Source: Timema cristinae
Taxonomy: Eukaryota > Arthropoda > Insecta > Phasmatodea > Timematidae
DNA length: 64,000 bases
Assembly (NCBI GenBank): GCA_039000515.1
Contig: JBCFYV010011172.1
Span: forward strand, 78,645,846-78,709,845
Direction of reading: 5' to 3'
Shown here: positions 11,112 to 21,906 of the stretch, in pieces
Numbering within the stretch: position 1 is the first letter of the stretch
Layout of the letters: every line of letters starts with the position of its first letter
The notes under the pieces: model-generated
What the model saw: the letters and a program-made list of their open reading frames with translations, nothing else
What the model was told of the DNA's origin: nothing
Databases searched by the model: none
Translations under genes and position numbers: made by a program

Positions 11112-11750
11112 TATAATGTGTTAGTTCCCATTGAAAGCTAAGCTAAGATTTGCTTTGCCAACTATTTAGTAAAATAGCGAACTATATATTTAAATGTGTT
11201 GGTTCACACATAAAACTAAACTAAGCTAAGCTATGCTATTTTTTCCCGATTGCTGGCCGGGCAATTTTTCCATCTCCCATCTTGAGCCACCTTATGTTGC
11301 GGATGCGCATAACGCATCATGGGCTATGTGTTGAACAGACACACTGCTGGATTGTTGAAAATAACCAAAGAAGTGTTAAAATTTTGTTTTAGTGTTGTTT
11401 CACGTGTATTTAAGTAATATTCTATTTAGGTTTTCAATTTAATAATTGTTTTTATAATAAAATTGAACCAATAATTATACAAATCAAACCTCCACACCCT
11501 AAATTTTCTTCATCTTCCGAAACAGCTGCTAATAGCAGCAGCTCCTCTTCCTCAGTACCATATTTTGAGCTCAAACAAGACATTTTTGAGAATACTATAA
11601 CTTAACTTCATTGGAGTAGATAAGAATTAAACCGCAGTGAATTCAGAAGGGAAAAGAGAAACCATAGCTTAGCGATGAGTGTGAAACCAAAATGACAAAA
11701 TCTTAGCCCAGCATAGCATAGCTTATCTTAGCGTTTTGTATGAACCGGCC
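11112..11750. mobile_element. Candidate MITE with GGTTCA...CTAAGCTAAGC ends
   Basis: A left end at 11196 (GTTGGTTCACACATAAAACT, then CTAAGCTAAGCTATGCTA) is matched in inverted form at about 11710-11748 (minus strand GGCCGGTTCATACAAAACGC, then TAAGCTATGCTATGC). Similarity is about 75% over 40 bp. A second, degraded copy of the left end sits just outside at 11116-11150. The TSD is unresolved. No transposase is present. Confidence 0.5.
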
Positions 11751-11819
11751 TTTACTCCTGGGGTGGTTGGTTTGATTGTTTTCTGTTGAGTTTCTTTCCC
11801 TAGGTAAAAGTTTTAAAAA

Positions 11820-11888
11820 TTTGTGTTTCATAACAATGTTTTACAATTGTTAGAAATTCAAATGAGAAATGTTATGAAACATTGATAT
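11820..11888. repeat. Imperfect hairpin
   Basis: TGTTTCATAACA and ATGTTATGAAACA are inverted copies about 40 bp apart, in AT-rich DNA. Confidence 0.45.
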
Positions 11889-11889
11889 T

Positions 11890-13255
11890 TTATAACACGT
11901 TATAGGTGTGAAGATGGTTGAAACCAAAATCATCTTTTGGCCCACTATTTTGCACAAAACTATACAAACTGCGGCCGCATGGAAAAATCCTCAGACTCCA
12001 TGATGCAAACTAGATAAAACAAGTTATCAAGTTACAAAATAACATTGTTTTACAAAAAAAAATTTACATAGTGTAAATGGACCTAAAAAGAGGCAAATCT
12101 ATCAACTATTTTTTAAATAAAATTCGTCCTTTGACTCTGGTTCAGCCTAGTTTACAGTGTTAGCGATCTTTTAGTATTGGCGACGCTTTTGATGGAAAGT
12201 TCTATCACTCATTGTCGCCACAAAAATAGGGCTTGCAGTCAGACAATGACCTAATGTTCAGACGCTAGAGCTATGCGGGGCAATCCCAAACACAGTTTAC
12301 ATCAAAGTCAGGGTGTACGTTATTAACAACCGAACAAAGTGGTTCGAGCATTCATTAAACCGAGGATTTTAACGAAAGAGCAGGGCAAGGAACCACGAAT
12401 CTTACAGTTGCCGCCGCGTTGATAATTCTCCATTTGATAATAACTATAATTCACAAACCTGCTAATATATTCCAGCTCATTATAACGAGACGTCAGTGTG
12501 GGCACAATAGAGACGGAAACACAATTGCAGGAAACTGACTACCTCGTGAGTTATGAATCTTCACCTGTTTCTGTTGTTTTTTTCATTTCATAATCTTCAT
12601 CGTGCTATTATTACTATTATTATCATTTTATTTTCCATGCTATTCCTTCTGGCTTCGGACGCATGGTGCCGCATCAATCTTCTTGCTCTCAAGGTCTTGG
12701 TCATTGAGGCTTCAAGTAGTTCAAGCCTCCTGTTGCATCTCAGGGATATCTTGACAATTACCTTTACCTTCATCCTAAGTCCAGTGGCTGTCCACGTGGC
12801 TCTCTTTTTTATTTACCACCTCATATTGCCCCCCCCCCCCCCCCAACACACCCTCCCCATCGTACTTTTCTTTTCAACTAAGATTCCGTGAAGGCTATAG
12901 CACTGAGGAGTCAGAATGTGAAAATAACAACATTCAACACATAAATAGGATTGTTTCAAAAGGTATTTTTAAGAAATCATTTTCATAAAGCATGTATTGT
13001 CAGGTGAATGCTAAAAGTTGCTTCAGTCACGGTGGTACTATCTTATAGTTGAAAGTTACCTGCCGCAAATTAAAAAAAATGTCAATAAGAAAATACAGTT
13101 ACAATATGTGGCCCTTTATGGTTGTGCTCTTTGGGAAAAATCTAGTTTCAAAATTGGATATTTAGAGTGCCACACATATCACATAAGTACATGGCTTAGA
13201 AACTATCCAACTTAAAACATACACCCAAGCTTAAATATTCCTAATACAGGATCAG
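11890..13255. other. Non-coding stretch with poly-C tract
   Basis: It contains a 112-codon open frame (12553-12891) rich in L, I and F and ending in a P-run that is translated from the C tract at 12830-12843. This is compositional rather than gene-like. No other structure was recognised. Confidence 0.4.
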
Positions 13256-13278
13256 CCCGTATTTAAATAGATTATTAA

Positions 13279-13345
13279 GTATCTTCGTCAGCACGACATG
13301 GAATCCAACCAGGGTCCTTGTAGCCAATAAGCAATGGGTATGAGC
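13279..13345 (-). repeat. tRNA-like fragment, possibly family D
   Basis: The minus strand shows a tRNA-like order of decayed A box, GCTACAAGGACC and B-box-like CTGGTTGGATTCC. It resembles the family D heads near 17330 and 57460 but is short and diverged. Confidence 0.3.
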
Positions 13346-13800
13346 CGGGCATAGGATTAAGGCTACCAAAACTAACTTGGTATCCAAATAAAAAAACTCA
13401 CTGAAGATTTCTGCTTTTCCAGTTTTGTCAATAAAATATGTTTTTGCAAGTGTGATATTAGTCACAGAGCAACTTATACTACTCTTAAGGGTTTTTAGTT
13501 GTTTTATTTACAGGATGACAAGAAATTGTACTTTGTGTGAGCGTTATAACAATTTGTTAACTTGGTGCTTTTTACCATTAATGTTAACTAATGTGAAATT
13601 ATAGAGCAGTCGGTAATTATTGTAGAGGCGATCTTTTATGGAATATATAAATTATGCTTAACTTTTTAAATACCCGAAAGTTAGAAGCGGTGAACAGAAA
13701 TATAATATTACGGAATATTTAAACTAGGCTTAACTATACTAAAGAAAAACTGGCTCACACCAAAAAGCTATATCAATTATTAATTAAAACTTCAGGTCCA

Positions 13801-13875
13801 ATCCCTTAGTTCAGTCGGCAGCGCATCTTGTCTACTAAAATAAGGGTGCCGATTTCAATGCCCGGAATGGCTGAA
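13801..13875 (+). repeat. tRNA-like SINE head, unclassified
   Basis: CTTAGTTCAGTCGGCAGCGC resembles an A box and D arm; GCCGATTTCAATGCCC resembles a B box, at tRNA-like spacing. The arms do not pair well enough for a functional tRNA. Confidence 0.4.
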
Positions 13876-14137
13876 AATTGTGTCATAGGTGAAATTGTGT
13901 CTACTCCTTTTATAGTTATGAATAAACAGACGGGTAGCGAGTATTGTGTCTGTTCTAGAATTTAGTTATATTGAAAGTCATTTGATAATATAATCAATCA
14001 TTTCAGAAAATGTATGTTGAATAACCGAGAATGATAGTAAAAATAATAAACAATAGGTTCCAGTCATTATTTACGCTCCCTGTTTCGTTAGTGTTCCTGC
14101 AACGTGTTCATGAGCGGTGTCTTATCCGTGAACGTGA

Positions 14138-14407
14138 TTTGTCGCCTGTCCCGTTTCGTTGGTTGTACTCGGAGAGGACGTGACTTACGAACCCCGTTCT
14201 ATCGGGAACAGTAAACGGATGAAAACCACCGTTAAGTCGTCTTATCTTTTCCTCCCTCCCGTCCCTCACAGCATTCCTCAGGAGCTAAGAGAACAGGTGC
14301 TATTCTGTTTAAAGAACAACCATCATGACAACTATGAGCAAAGCTTGCTTCTATCACATGTGCGTGATTTGGTAGTGGAGCAGGGCATAGTTTTCAGCAA
14401 CGTTTGA
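14138..14407 (+). other. Candidate exon or exon relic, no family recognised
   Basis: The frame is open from after a TGA at 14135 to the TGA at 14405. The last 55 codons have balanced composition, including the stretches HSIPQELREQVLFCLKNN and SLLLSHVRDLVVEQGIVF, predicted as amphipathic helices. GC content is higher than in the surrounding DNA. There is no ATG at the 5' end, so it could only be an internal or terminal exon; a pyrimidine-rich stretch ending in AG lies near 14174. I recognise no domain. It may equally be a chance frame. Confidence 0.25.
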
Positions 14408-14666
14408 AGAATGCGTAATGATACAAGTAGTAGTCTTTAATTTGCTAACTAAACAACAATATTCTTATCTTTTAAACAAAAATCAAACAAAATGTCTTTG
14501 TTTAGAAAATTAGTTTAAAGGAGGTGTATTTTATATATATTTTAATAACCCTACAAATTTCCACTTGGGACTTATCATTATCAAATCTCATAGAAATACA
14601 CTTCCTGTAAAATTGTCTTCCTGTTTCTACCCTTAGATAAACCATTCATAAGTTTGGTGTTGAATG

Positions 14667-15108
14667 TAAAGTAGAGTATCGATAATTCTATGTGGAAGGG
14701 ACCGAGGCGACCTTGGATTACCGAAAACTCGGACATACGGAATAGCATGGATAACATTAGCAGGTAAGAAAAGTTTTGGGCTTAGGAACACTAAGAAAAA
14801 ACTCACTACACAAAAACTAACAGAATTTACGAAAAACTAATGACTATAGGAACTTGATACTTGGTTAATTACGCACACACACTCGACATGGGTTTAAATT
14901 TTCTGAAATTGTAACTTCCTGTTCTATTTTTAGACACCTAAATGGTCGGGAGGAGGGATCATTTCTTGGAAACTCACTGTCAACTGACCCTCCTCACATA
15001 TCCCCATAACATAATATGTTACTACTGTATATTACAAAATGTTTCTATTGACTGACACGGTTTTACGGAACCTTGGATTTTAGAGACCTAATTATCGAGA
15101 TTACTTAA
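14667..15108. mobile_element. pogo/Tigger-like MITE
   Basis: The element is 14669-15106 (438 bp). The left end AAGTAGAGTATCGATAATTC pairs with a right end that reads AAGTAATCTCGATAATTAGG on the minus strand. Subterminal CCTTGGATT motifs occur inverted at both sides. A TA dinucleotide flanks the left end; the right flank is AA. The sub-ends resemble those of the element at 7063, so both may derive from one pogo-like group. No transposase is encoded. Confidence 0.55.
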
Positions 15109-15109
15109 C

Positions 15110-15630
15110 TAATATTATATGCATCAGCACTCAATAGTAGATAGAATTAACGCCCATATTTTCAGTGGACCCGACCGGGACTCTTATCTACGACCCACCG
15201 AGTTAGAGCTGTTACTGTTAATTCGATAAATCAGGTTAAAATACACAATCACAGGATTTTATGTATAGTAACCAACAATTCTGGCGAAAAGTGATAAACG
15301 TTTCACGTTATAGTCAAATTATTCCCATTAACATGTTATTATGTATAATAAATAACCAGCACGCTCTGATTAAAGTGATGAATCTCACGTTTGTGCCAGT
15401 TTGCACCTATCTGAGTCATACATGGCGTCAGTTGTGTGTATCAATTGAAGTCCATCTTTTATTGAGTGTAGACGTGTGGTGTTATCTTGATATGAAATCT
15501 GTTTAAACTAACCTAACCTAACTTAGCCGAACTTAACCTTTAGAATATTATAATTTAGCACTTCAAGCAAACAGGTTTTGTTGTTATGTAAAATAACCAA
15601 TTAAAATAATAAATTGTATGTATTTAATAA
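15110..15630. other. AT-rich stretch, nothing recognised
   Basis: An 81-codon open frame (15261-15506) has no motif. Two adjacent CCTAA pentamers near 15510 are too few to indicate telomeric repeat. Confidence 0.4.
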
Positions 15631-15633
15631 CAT

Positions 15634-15950
15634 TACACTAATATCTTTATTATTATTATTATTATTATTATTAGCACCGCGTCTTACTACCCGTTCGGGT
15701 TATACGCACTTACGCTAATGTGTAATGGTAGGGTGATTGTGAGATGAAATGAAGGACCTACAGTTCAACGTGGAATCCGAACCACGGTGGAGGCCTGGCA
15801 TTCCCCACATTCACAAGATGTCTTGTCAGAGGTGAAGGAAGGGTTTGGTAATCAGATAAATCTGTGCCGGGACCGAGGATTGAACCCCGGCCGCCAGCAT
15901 AGAAGTCTGACACCTTACCCCTAGACCACCAGGTCACCTACACTAATATC
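15634..15950 (-). mobile_element. SINE family B, full-length copy B1 with 12-bp TSD
   Basis: The element proper is 15646-15938, flanked by exact TACACTAATATC at 15634-15645 and 15939-15950. On the minus strand the head is GGTGACCTGGTGGTCTAGGG (A box), then GACTTCTATGCTGG and the B-box-like GGTTCAATCC. This is like a tRNA-Arg(TCT) with a decayed anticodon stem. The body includes the palindrome ACAAGACATCTTGT, CCACCGTGGTTCGGATTCC and the shared tail (ACCCGAACGGGT, GACGCGGTGCTAA), ending in (TAA)n. Confidence 0.95.
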
Positions 15951-16019
15951 GGTTACTTTGGAAAATAACCGGACATTATTCATAGTAACTAGTTTATTAC
16001 TTTAACAGTAACAAAGGCA

Positions 16020-16330
16020 ATAACGCTGCCGCTGAGGTGATGTCGCCAGTACCGGAGATTCAAACTACCAGCTCCTTGTGGGAAGGTTTGGTGATCCGGG
16101 AGCAGTGGTTCTTTTGCAACCGTTCGAACCCCTCGCTTGGTTCGGTCCACTCTGTGGTGGTAATGTGAGTGAATCCATCCCAGCTCTTAACGACCGTGCA
16201 TGCTTCAATTACCTCACCTTGAAGCTTATTACTGACGTTATTATACACTAAGGACTAGCGCACTTCGATCATCTTCAACTTCAAGGGACGGACTGCGTCA
16301 TCACGTCATCACGAGGACACGACTGCAGCT
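16020..16330. other. Moderately GC-rich segment, unclassified
   Basis: Composition is less AT-rich than its surroundings and a 62-codon minus-strand frame is present. A B-box-like GTTCGAACCC occurs at 16120, but no full tRNA-like unit can be drawn. Probably an old repeat. Confidence 0.3.
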
Positions 16331-16619
16331 TGGTGTGTTTCACGTAAAATTTACAAACACGCCGAGTCTATAAGCACAGTTTAATGTTCCATGAGAATAA
16401 GCTTATATGGCAAATAGAAATGCTACAAAATCTACTTTTACATATTCATACATCAAGTAATGTTAGCTGCAATTGTAACTTTTGATAGATATTCTGAATA
16501 TTTATAAAATAAGTCAAATAATAAATTAAGGTTTACATTGTTATCAATTTTGGCCGCATAGAAATATGTTTGAATTTTCTAAAAGGCTCTTTCTATGAAC
16601 GTGGGCTATACGTAGATAC

Positions 16620-17010
16620 TAATTCTCTAGTAGGACTTACAAACTAACTTAACTAAGAACAGCACAACTAATATCATAAATTCAGCCCTGATGCCTAAAT
16701 ACTTACTAATTAGATAGCAAGACTTACAAATTTGCTTAATATAGGACAGAACTACTAATATCACATACACAGCCCTAGAGCTTAGAGATTTACTATTTGA
16801 ATTGCAAACTTACGAACCTGCTTAATCTATGGCATCACGACTAGAATAGCCTTTATAATCATAGCCACACAGTCTTAGCACCGATATATCCATTAAATGG
16901 ATAGCCGGACTTGCAAACTAACTTAATTTAGCTAGTATTTATAATCCTACACACCCAGTCCTAACACCGATGTAGCTGCTAAGTGGATACCAGGAGAGCC
17001 TCGTGAACAT
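16620..17010 (-). repeat. Four-unit tandem repeat (~87-100 bp), body of family D
   Basis: Units begin with variants of GGACTTACAAACTAACTT at about 16633, 16720, 16807 and 16907 and each contains an ACACAGCCCTA(G)CACCGATAT-like segment. Unit identity is modest. A single related unit appears at about 57315-57400, also followed by the tRNA-like head described at 17245-17395, so the array seems to be the 3' body of a SINE-like family inserted in minus orientation. Confidence 0.6.
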
Positions 17011-17244
17011 ATGTATACACTTTACTATAATAGGGGAATGTATTAGAGCTATTATAACAGGGCACCCAATGTCATAATAAAGTGGTTTACGTATCTATAA
17101 AAAAAGTATTGAGATGCAGATTTGCACAAAAATATCAACGTATCTGAGACAGGAACTGTTTAATAGTTATAGCTATAAAGTTATCGAAGTCAATGGTGAA
17201 CCGTCGCGTCGCTGGGCTTCACTACACACCCTGTGATTTGGGTA

Positions 17245-17395
17245 AGCAAGGAATCTGGATGGCTTCAGCAATTTTTCATCCTGGTACGGTCACAGGTTGT
17301 AAATATCTTCGTCCGCGCAGCTCAGAATTGACCCAGGATCTTCTAGACTTGTGCTTGATTCCTCCAACCATTTAGCCACGAGGACGGGCGTGTGG
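17245..17395 (-). repeat. SINE family D, tRNA-like head, copy D1
   Basis: It shares GCAGCTC-GAAT-GACCCAGGATCTTCTAGACTTG-type sequence with 57421-57510. On the minus strand this reads as A-box-like TGGCTAAATGGTTGGAGG, then CAAGTCTAGAAGATCC and a B-box-like GGGTCAATTCTG. Confidence 0.5.
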
Positions 17396-17493
17396 CAAAC
17401 AAGTCTGCATTTTAATTAGGGGCGATCGATGAGCACTGTTCAAAGATTCACATATCCTTGACGAAGTGGCGTCGTTTCGACCGCTTTGTTTGA

Positions 17494-17778
17494 TGACTTT
17501 AATCATAATAATAATATTTAGCACCACGTCTTACTACCCATTCGGACTATACGCTTTAAGTACTAATCACGCTAATGGATTAGGAATTAGGAAGGTTGAA
17601 TTATAGGAAGTGAACCCGCATTTGCGTGGAGGGAGAGTGGAAAACCATTTAGGAAACACCCCCCCCCCCCCCGTTCACCCGACCGAGATTCGAACCTTGA
17701 TCTCCCCGTCCTCAGCAGTCGAGCTCAACACGACAAGCGCGTTAGCCAACCACGCCACCGAGGCGGGTGACTTTAATC
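17494..17778 (-). mobile_element. SINE family A, full-length copy with 11-bp TSD
   Basis: The element proper is 17505-17767, flanked by exact TGACTTTAATC at 17494-17504 and 17768-17778. It closely matches the 3293-3551 copy from head (CCTCGGTGGCGTGGTTGGC) to the shared tail. A C14 tract at about 17659 has replaced the CCACCCCCAG stretch seen in the other copy. It is only 61 bp from family B copy B2. Confidence 0.92.
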
Positions 17779-17830
17779 GAACGTAACAGTTTGGTTAACC
17801 TGTTAATGTTTCATTTATTGTCTTTGATAG

Positions 17831-18140
17831 GCACTAGGTGGGTGACCTGGTGGTCTAGGGGTAAGGTGTCGGACTTCTATGCTGGCGGCCGGGGTTCAAT
17901 CCTCGGTCCCGGCACAGATTTATCTGATTACCAAACCCTTCCTTCACCTCTGACAAGACGTGTATTAATCACAACTTGTAAATGTGAGGAATGCCAGGCC
18001 TCCACCGTGGTTCGGATTCCACGTTAAACTGTAGGTCCTTCATTTCATCTCACAATCACCCTATCATTACACATTAGCGTAAGTGCGTATAACCCAACGG
18101 GTAGTAAGACGCGGTGCTAATAATAATGATATGCACTAGG
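17831..18140 (+). mobile_element. SINE family B, full-length copy B2 with 8-bp TSD
   Basis: The element proper is 17839-18132, flanked by GCACTAGG at 17831-17838 and 18133-18140. It is the only full-length B copy on the plus strand. The head GACCTGGTGGTCTAGGGG, B box GGTTCAATCC, and tail CGTATAACCC-AACGGGTAG then TAAGACGCGGTGCTAATAAT are intact except for one missing G in the hairpin core and a diverged stretch around 17960-17985. A frame running through it is SINE translation. Confidence 0.93.
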
Positions 18141-19055
18141 AGTGTTTGCTAGTGGCAGAACTTCTGATAGACTCTGAATTCTTCACAACCTCATTTACAC
18201 TTCACACTTCAAGAGACTCAGTTTTTGACTTCACAAGGGATCGCTCGCACAAAAGTCTATGAGAGTGTGTTGGTCGTCGCTTGAGACACGACGCCTCAAA
18301 TCCCAGCCTCTGTGCTGTGGAAACCTTGAAGCTCTTACAAACATTCAAACACATTGAGGCTCACACACTCATGGATAGAGTTTTTTTATATTGCTAATGT
18401 TACTGTCTAATCACAATAGCTGTGGCTTTTTCTGGCAGTTGAAAATATAATTTAAATAGTTCCATATTCATCCGATTAGCAAATAGTTGCTATATTTTAT
18501 ATTTCAAAGCATTGAGTTGATAAAGTTTCCCATATTTGGTCTTTCCAAATTTTCCCAAAAATAATATTACAATTTATAAATAGGAAAAAAAAAAGTTATA
18601 TGAGCTCTATTTTCTATTATAGTTCTTAAAAACAATCAAGTTAAAAGGAGTTTTGTCAACCTCCAAATAGTAAATATCTTCCATTGTGATAGTTGATACT
18701 TCCTCAATAACGACATTTTCATATTTCTACCAGAGTGCGTAATGCTTTTAGAGCATCAACAGAAGTGCTAGTTTCACAATGAAGAGTGAGAAAATATTGA
18801 TATAGGGAAAGAAAATTGTGAATTATAAATAGACCAGCTGCAAAAGTCTGGTGTTTCTTGGGTAAAGTTTGTAGGACTGTGACATTTATTTGGATTGAAG
18901 ATGACATTTCCCCTAATACCCCAAGGAGCACGTACTAGTGTCAACCTTCAGTTTTCTATTATTCTTGATTTAGGAGTTTCTTGAGTATGCGGCTTACGTG
19001 GTCTAGATTGTAAAACTAGCAATAGGTGTAAAAATAAAAATAATACACCCGAGAC
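18141..19055. other. Non-coding stretch, nothing recognised
   Basis: No transposon ends, tandem repeats or convincing frames were identified. A 70-codon minus-strand frame at 18719-18931 shows no motif. Confidence 0.4.
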
Positions 19056-19059
19056 CCGA

Positions 19060-19285
19060 TTCAATACCAGAATGGTCTAAGACGTCACTCTCGTGTTAGA
19101 AGGGCTTGCTGATGACGGAAATATTAGGGTTCGAAGCCCGGTCGAGTCTACTGAAGGTGGTTTTCCTAAATATTTTCCCACTTTACATCCACGCAAATGC
19201 GGGTATATTACCTCTAAAATGCTTCCATCCGCATCCCCATCCAATTATACAAGCGTATAACCTAAACAAATGTTGAGGTGGTGAT
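19060..19285 (+). repeat. Old SINE family A' copy
   Basis: CAGAATGGTCTAAGACGTC, TGCTGATGACGG, the B-box-like GGGTTCGAAGCCC, CTGAAGGTGGTTTTCC and CACGCAAATGCGGG follow the A' order, ending in AAGCGTATAACCTAAAC. The rest of the tail is lost. Confidence 0.75.
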
Positions 19286-19861
19286 AAAGAAGGTGTTTAA
19301 AAAAAATTACGCCCGAGATGTTTACTTTAAAGATTTCTATAAGTACGTAACGTAGCCTATGTAAAGTCCCGTACCTGTAGTAATGCGGTATGTGACACAA
19401 TATGTGATCTTAACTGTACACTCGAAGCGTACACGCTTAAATTTCCCTAAGTTTTATGCAAAATCTCAAATCCAATGTGTAGGTTTTATTGGTTTTGGGG
19501 GTATCTACTACACTGGTGGCCATGTGGTTTAAGACGTCAAGATGTCAACGTTATTAAATAAATACACCTGAGGTGTAAAGTTGATACTAACATTTCCGGA
19601 AGAGGTAAACCGAAGCTGAATTTTCGCTCTCTATGTGTATTAGTTTATTAGCTACTCAAACTGCTGCTCAATTATTGGTCTAAGGTGTCAGGATAGCAGT
19701 AGGTAACAATATAACGTCACAAAAATACACTTGATTTGCACAACCTTGGGTTTCCTTGAATAAGTATGCAAGGTTTCAGCTTTCTAAGTTTTTTGGTTAT
19801 AGAGCTATAACATACATACTTTATAGTGTATTTATATAACTACGATGTGCATTGTCTTTAA

Positions 19862-20032
19862 ATCCGTTCGGGCTATTCGTATAACTAAACTAATAAGAGC
19901 AGGGGTGAATAAGCTCGAATTTGGAGTAAATGTATCCACATTTGTATGAAGAGGTCGTGGAAAAGCACTTAGGAAAAAAAATACCCCCAGTTCAACTGGA
20001 CAAGACTCGACATCTTAGCCTGCGTGCCCACC
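19862..20032 (-). repeat. Old SINE family A/A' fragment
   Basis: Tail core remnant ATCCGTTCGGGCTATTCG leads into the A body (ATGTATCCACATTTG, CACTTAGGAAAAAA) and a poorly preserved head ending TGCGTGCCCACC. Confidence 0.6.
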
Positions 20033-20039
20033 TATGTAG

Positions 20040-20730
20040 ATTTTTTTTTTGTGTCATTAATTGATTTACAAAATAGCGCAATAGAAAACTATTGTAACTA
20101 GGAATTGCAACTTTTATCTGAGAGTTACCGACTGGTATAAAGAATAACTCCACAGAAAACTCATTGTATTCACAAATATGTTATTTTCGTTAGGGGGACA
20201 TGTTTGGATATTTCACAGATAATTATTAAATCTTCCATACGAGGAGTATTTTTTTCTTTGAGCGATACATACAGTTTTTTAGCATCAACTGCACGTTTGA
20301 GGGAGAAACGTTCAAATGACATTACAATTATGTTTTTTCAAAAACATTTTATGAGTTATATCGTGAAGGTACTTACAGGTATTTTACTTAGATAAACAAT
20401 AAAAAGTATGGTAGGACAGTAATGATGATAAGAATGTTCTCCCTCACACTCTAGTCCTCATTTACGAGTGGAGCACTACAAAGGAGAGGCCGCCAAGCGC
20501 TCGACCGAGCAGTGAATGACCTAATATAACCCAGACCTCCATTTACTAACACTACTACACTACATTACCTCTCCTCTCTTCCCCTCCTTCTGGCGGTCTA
20601 GGACCTTCTCATCTGCTCGAGCACTTGTTTCCAATGTCTGGACATGAGGAGTTTTGTTCTAAGCGTCCCAAATCCGGACGCCAATAGATATGCGTTAGTT
20701 TAAAATCATCATTGAATTGTTTTTAGTCAG
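20040..20730. other. Non-coding stretch, nothing recognised
   Basis: A less AT-rich patch at 20440-20640 shows no frame, no tRNA-like unit and no terminal repeats. Confidence 0.4.
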
Positions 20731-20732
20731 AA

Positions 20733-20959
20733 TCGGTGGGCACGCGGACTAAAAATCAGTTTTGTCTTGTCTGATTCGCCGGTGATGGAGAGGTTGATGT
20801 TCGAATACCAGCAGAGACTACATTCTGAAGGCAGTTAGTTGTTCCTAAATGGTTTCTTACTCTTCCTGTACATGAATGCAGTTACATTTCTTCGTTCCTA
20901 CTCTATTAACGTAGTCAAAGGTGGATAGCCTGGACTGGCAGTAAGATGCGGTGCGGTAC
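20733..20959 (+). repeat. Old SINE family A' copy
   Basis: Head remnant TCGGTGGGCACGCGGACTAA, GCCGGTGATGGAGAGG, the B-box remnant ATGTTCGAATACC, CCTAAATGGTTTCTTACTC and tail remnant GGCAGTAAGATGCGGTGCGG are in order. There are many substitutions. Confidence 0.7.
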
Positions 20960-21372
20960 AAAACTCAATACATGTACTTGGGATATTTAACAAACAAGTC
21001 CGACTTCTTATATCAGCTGGGCGAGCCTCCCTCTACTGGTCTAAGAATCTCAGACTCAATACTCGCCAGGGGTGAAAAAAATAATGTCACTATAAAATTG
21101 TATTTTTGTAACCTTTTCCTAAGTGGTTTACTAACGGTTTGTTATTTGGTTTCTATGTTTGTCCTATAAATAGTTTAAAATAAGCCAATAATAGTTTACA
21201 CACAGATTATATGTGTAAACAAATAACATGTTCTTTCCATACACAAGATCCTATCAGTTTGAGGCGCCATAAACCATTGCCCGCTATAAATCCATCTTCA
21301 GACCCTAACATAATACATTCCAATCACAAGGACGAGATTATCTAGACTCTAGAAGAAAATGTATATCCTGCC

Positions 21373-21495
21373 ATCCCCGGTGGTCACGTGGTCTAAGACG
21401 TTGGTCTTGCAACATACTGGATTGACAATGACAGCGAAGACGAGGATTGAATCTTGATTGGGTGCACTGGGAAGTGTTATTTCCACATATGATTT
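21373..21495 (+). repeat. Old SINE family A' head fragment
   Basis: CCCCGGTGGTCACGTGGTCT, AAGACGTTGGTCTTGCAA and a B-box remnant GAGGATTGAATCTTGATTGG match A' heads. The body fades after the GGGTGCACTGGG segment. Confidence 0.65.
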
Positions 21496-21608
21496 ATCAC
21501 CGTGGTTTTGCCATTCCTTACTCATGATTATGCAAGTGAACTTTCTTTAAATTATCTTTTTTACCCCTACCCTTTAAAAAATCCTTTATTAGTCCATGTG
21601 TTGAACAT

Positions 21609-21906
21609 GATAATAATAATATAATTATTATTATTATTAGCATCGCGTCTTACTACCCGTTCGGGTTATACGCACTTTACGCTAATATGTAATGGTAGGG
21701 TGATAGTGAGATGAAATGAAGGACCTACAGTTTAACGTGGAATCCGAACCACGGTGGAGGCCTGGCTTTTCCTCACATTCACAAGATGTCTTGTCAGAGG
21801 TGAAGGAAGGGTTAGGTAATCAGATAAATCTTTGCCGGGACCGAGGATCGAGCCCCAGCCGCCAGCACAGAAGTCTGACACCTTACCCCTAGACCACCAG
21901 GTCACC
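21609..21906 (-). mobile_element. SINE family B, full-length copy B3
   Basis: A full-length minus-strand B copy with a (TTA)n tail and intact tRNA-like head. AACAT occurs immediately outside both ends (inside AACATGATAATAA and AACATAATAATTAA), suggesting a TSD blurred by the AT-rich tail. The frame running from 21832 past the head is chance. Confidence 0.9.

Noticed and set aside
12553..12891. 112-codon L/I/F-rich frame ending in a proline run
   Set aside because: Low-complexity composition plus a poly-C tract; no domain and no splice context.
15505..15530. Telomere-like CCTAA repeats
   Set aside because: Only two adjacent units followed by variants; far too few.
17839..17910. tRNA-Arg gene in SINE B head
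   Set aside because: It resembles tRNA-Arg(TCT) but the anticodon stem does not pair and it is followed by a SINE body and TSD.
17767..18027. 86-codon frame beginning in unique DNA
   Set aside because: Most of it is translation of SINE B2; similar peptides at 26876-27082 and 31884-32096 come from other B copies.
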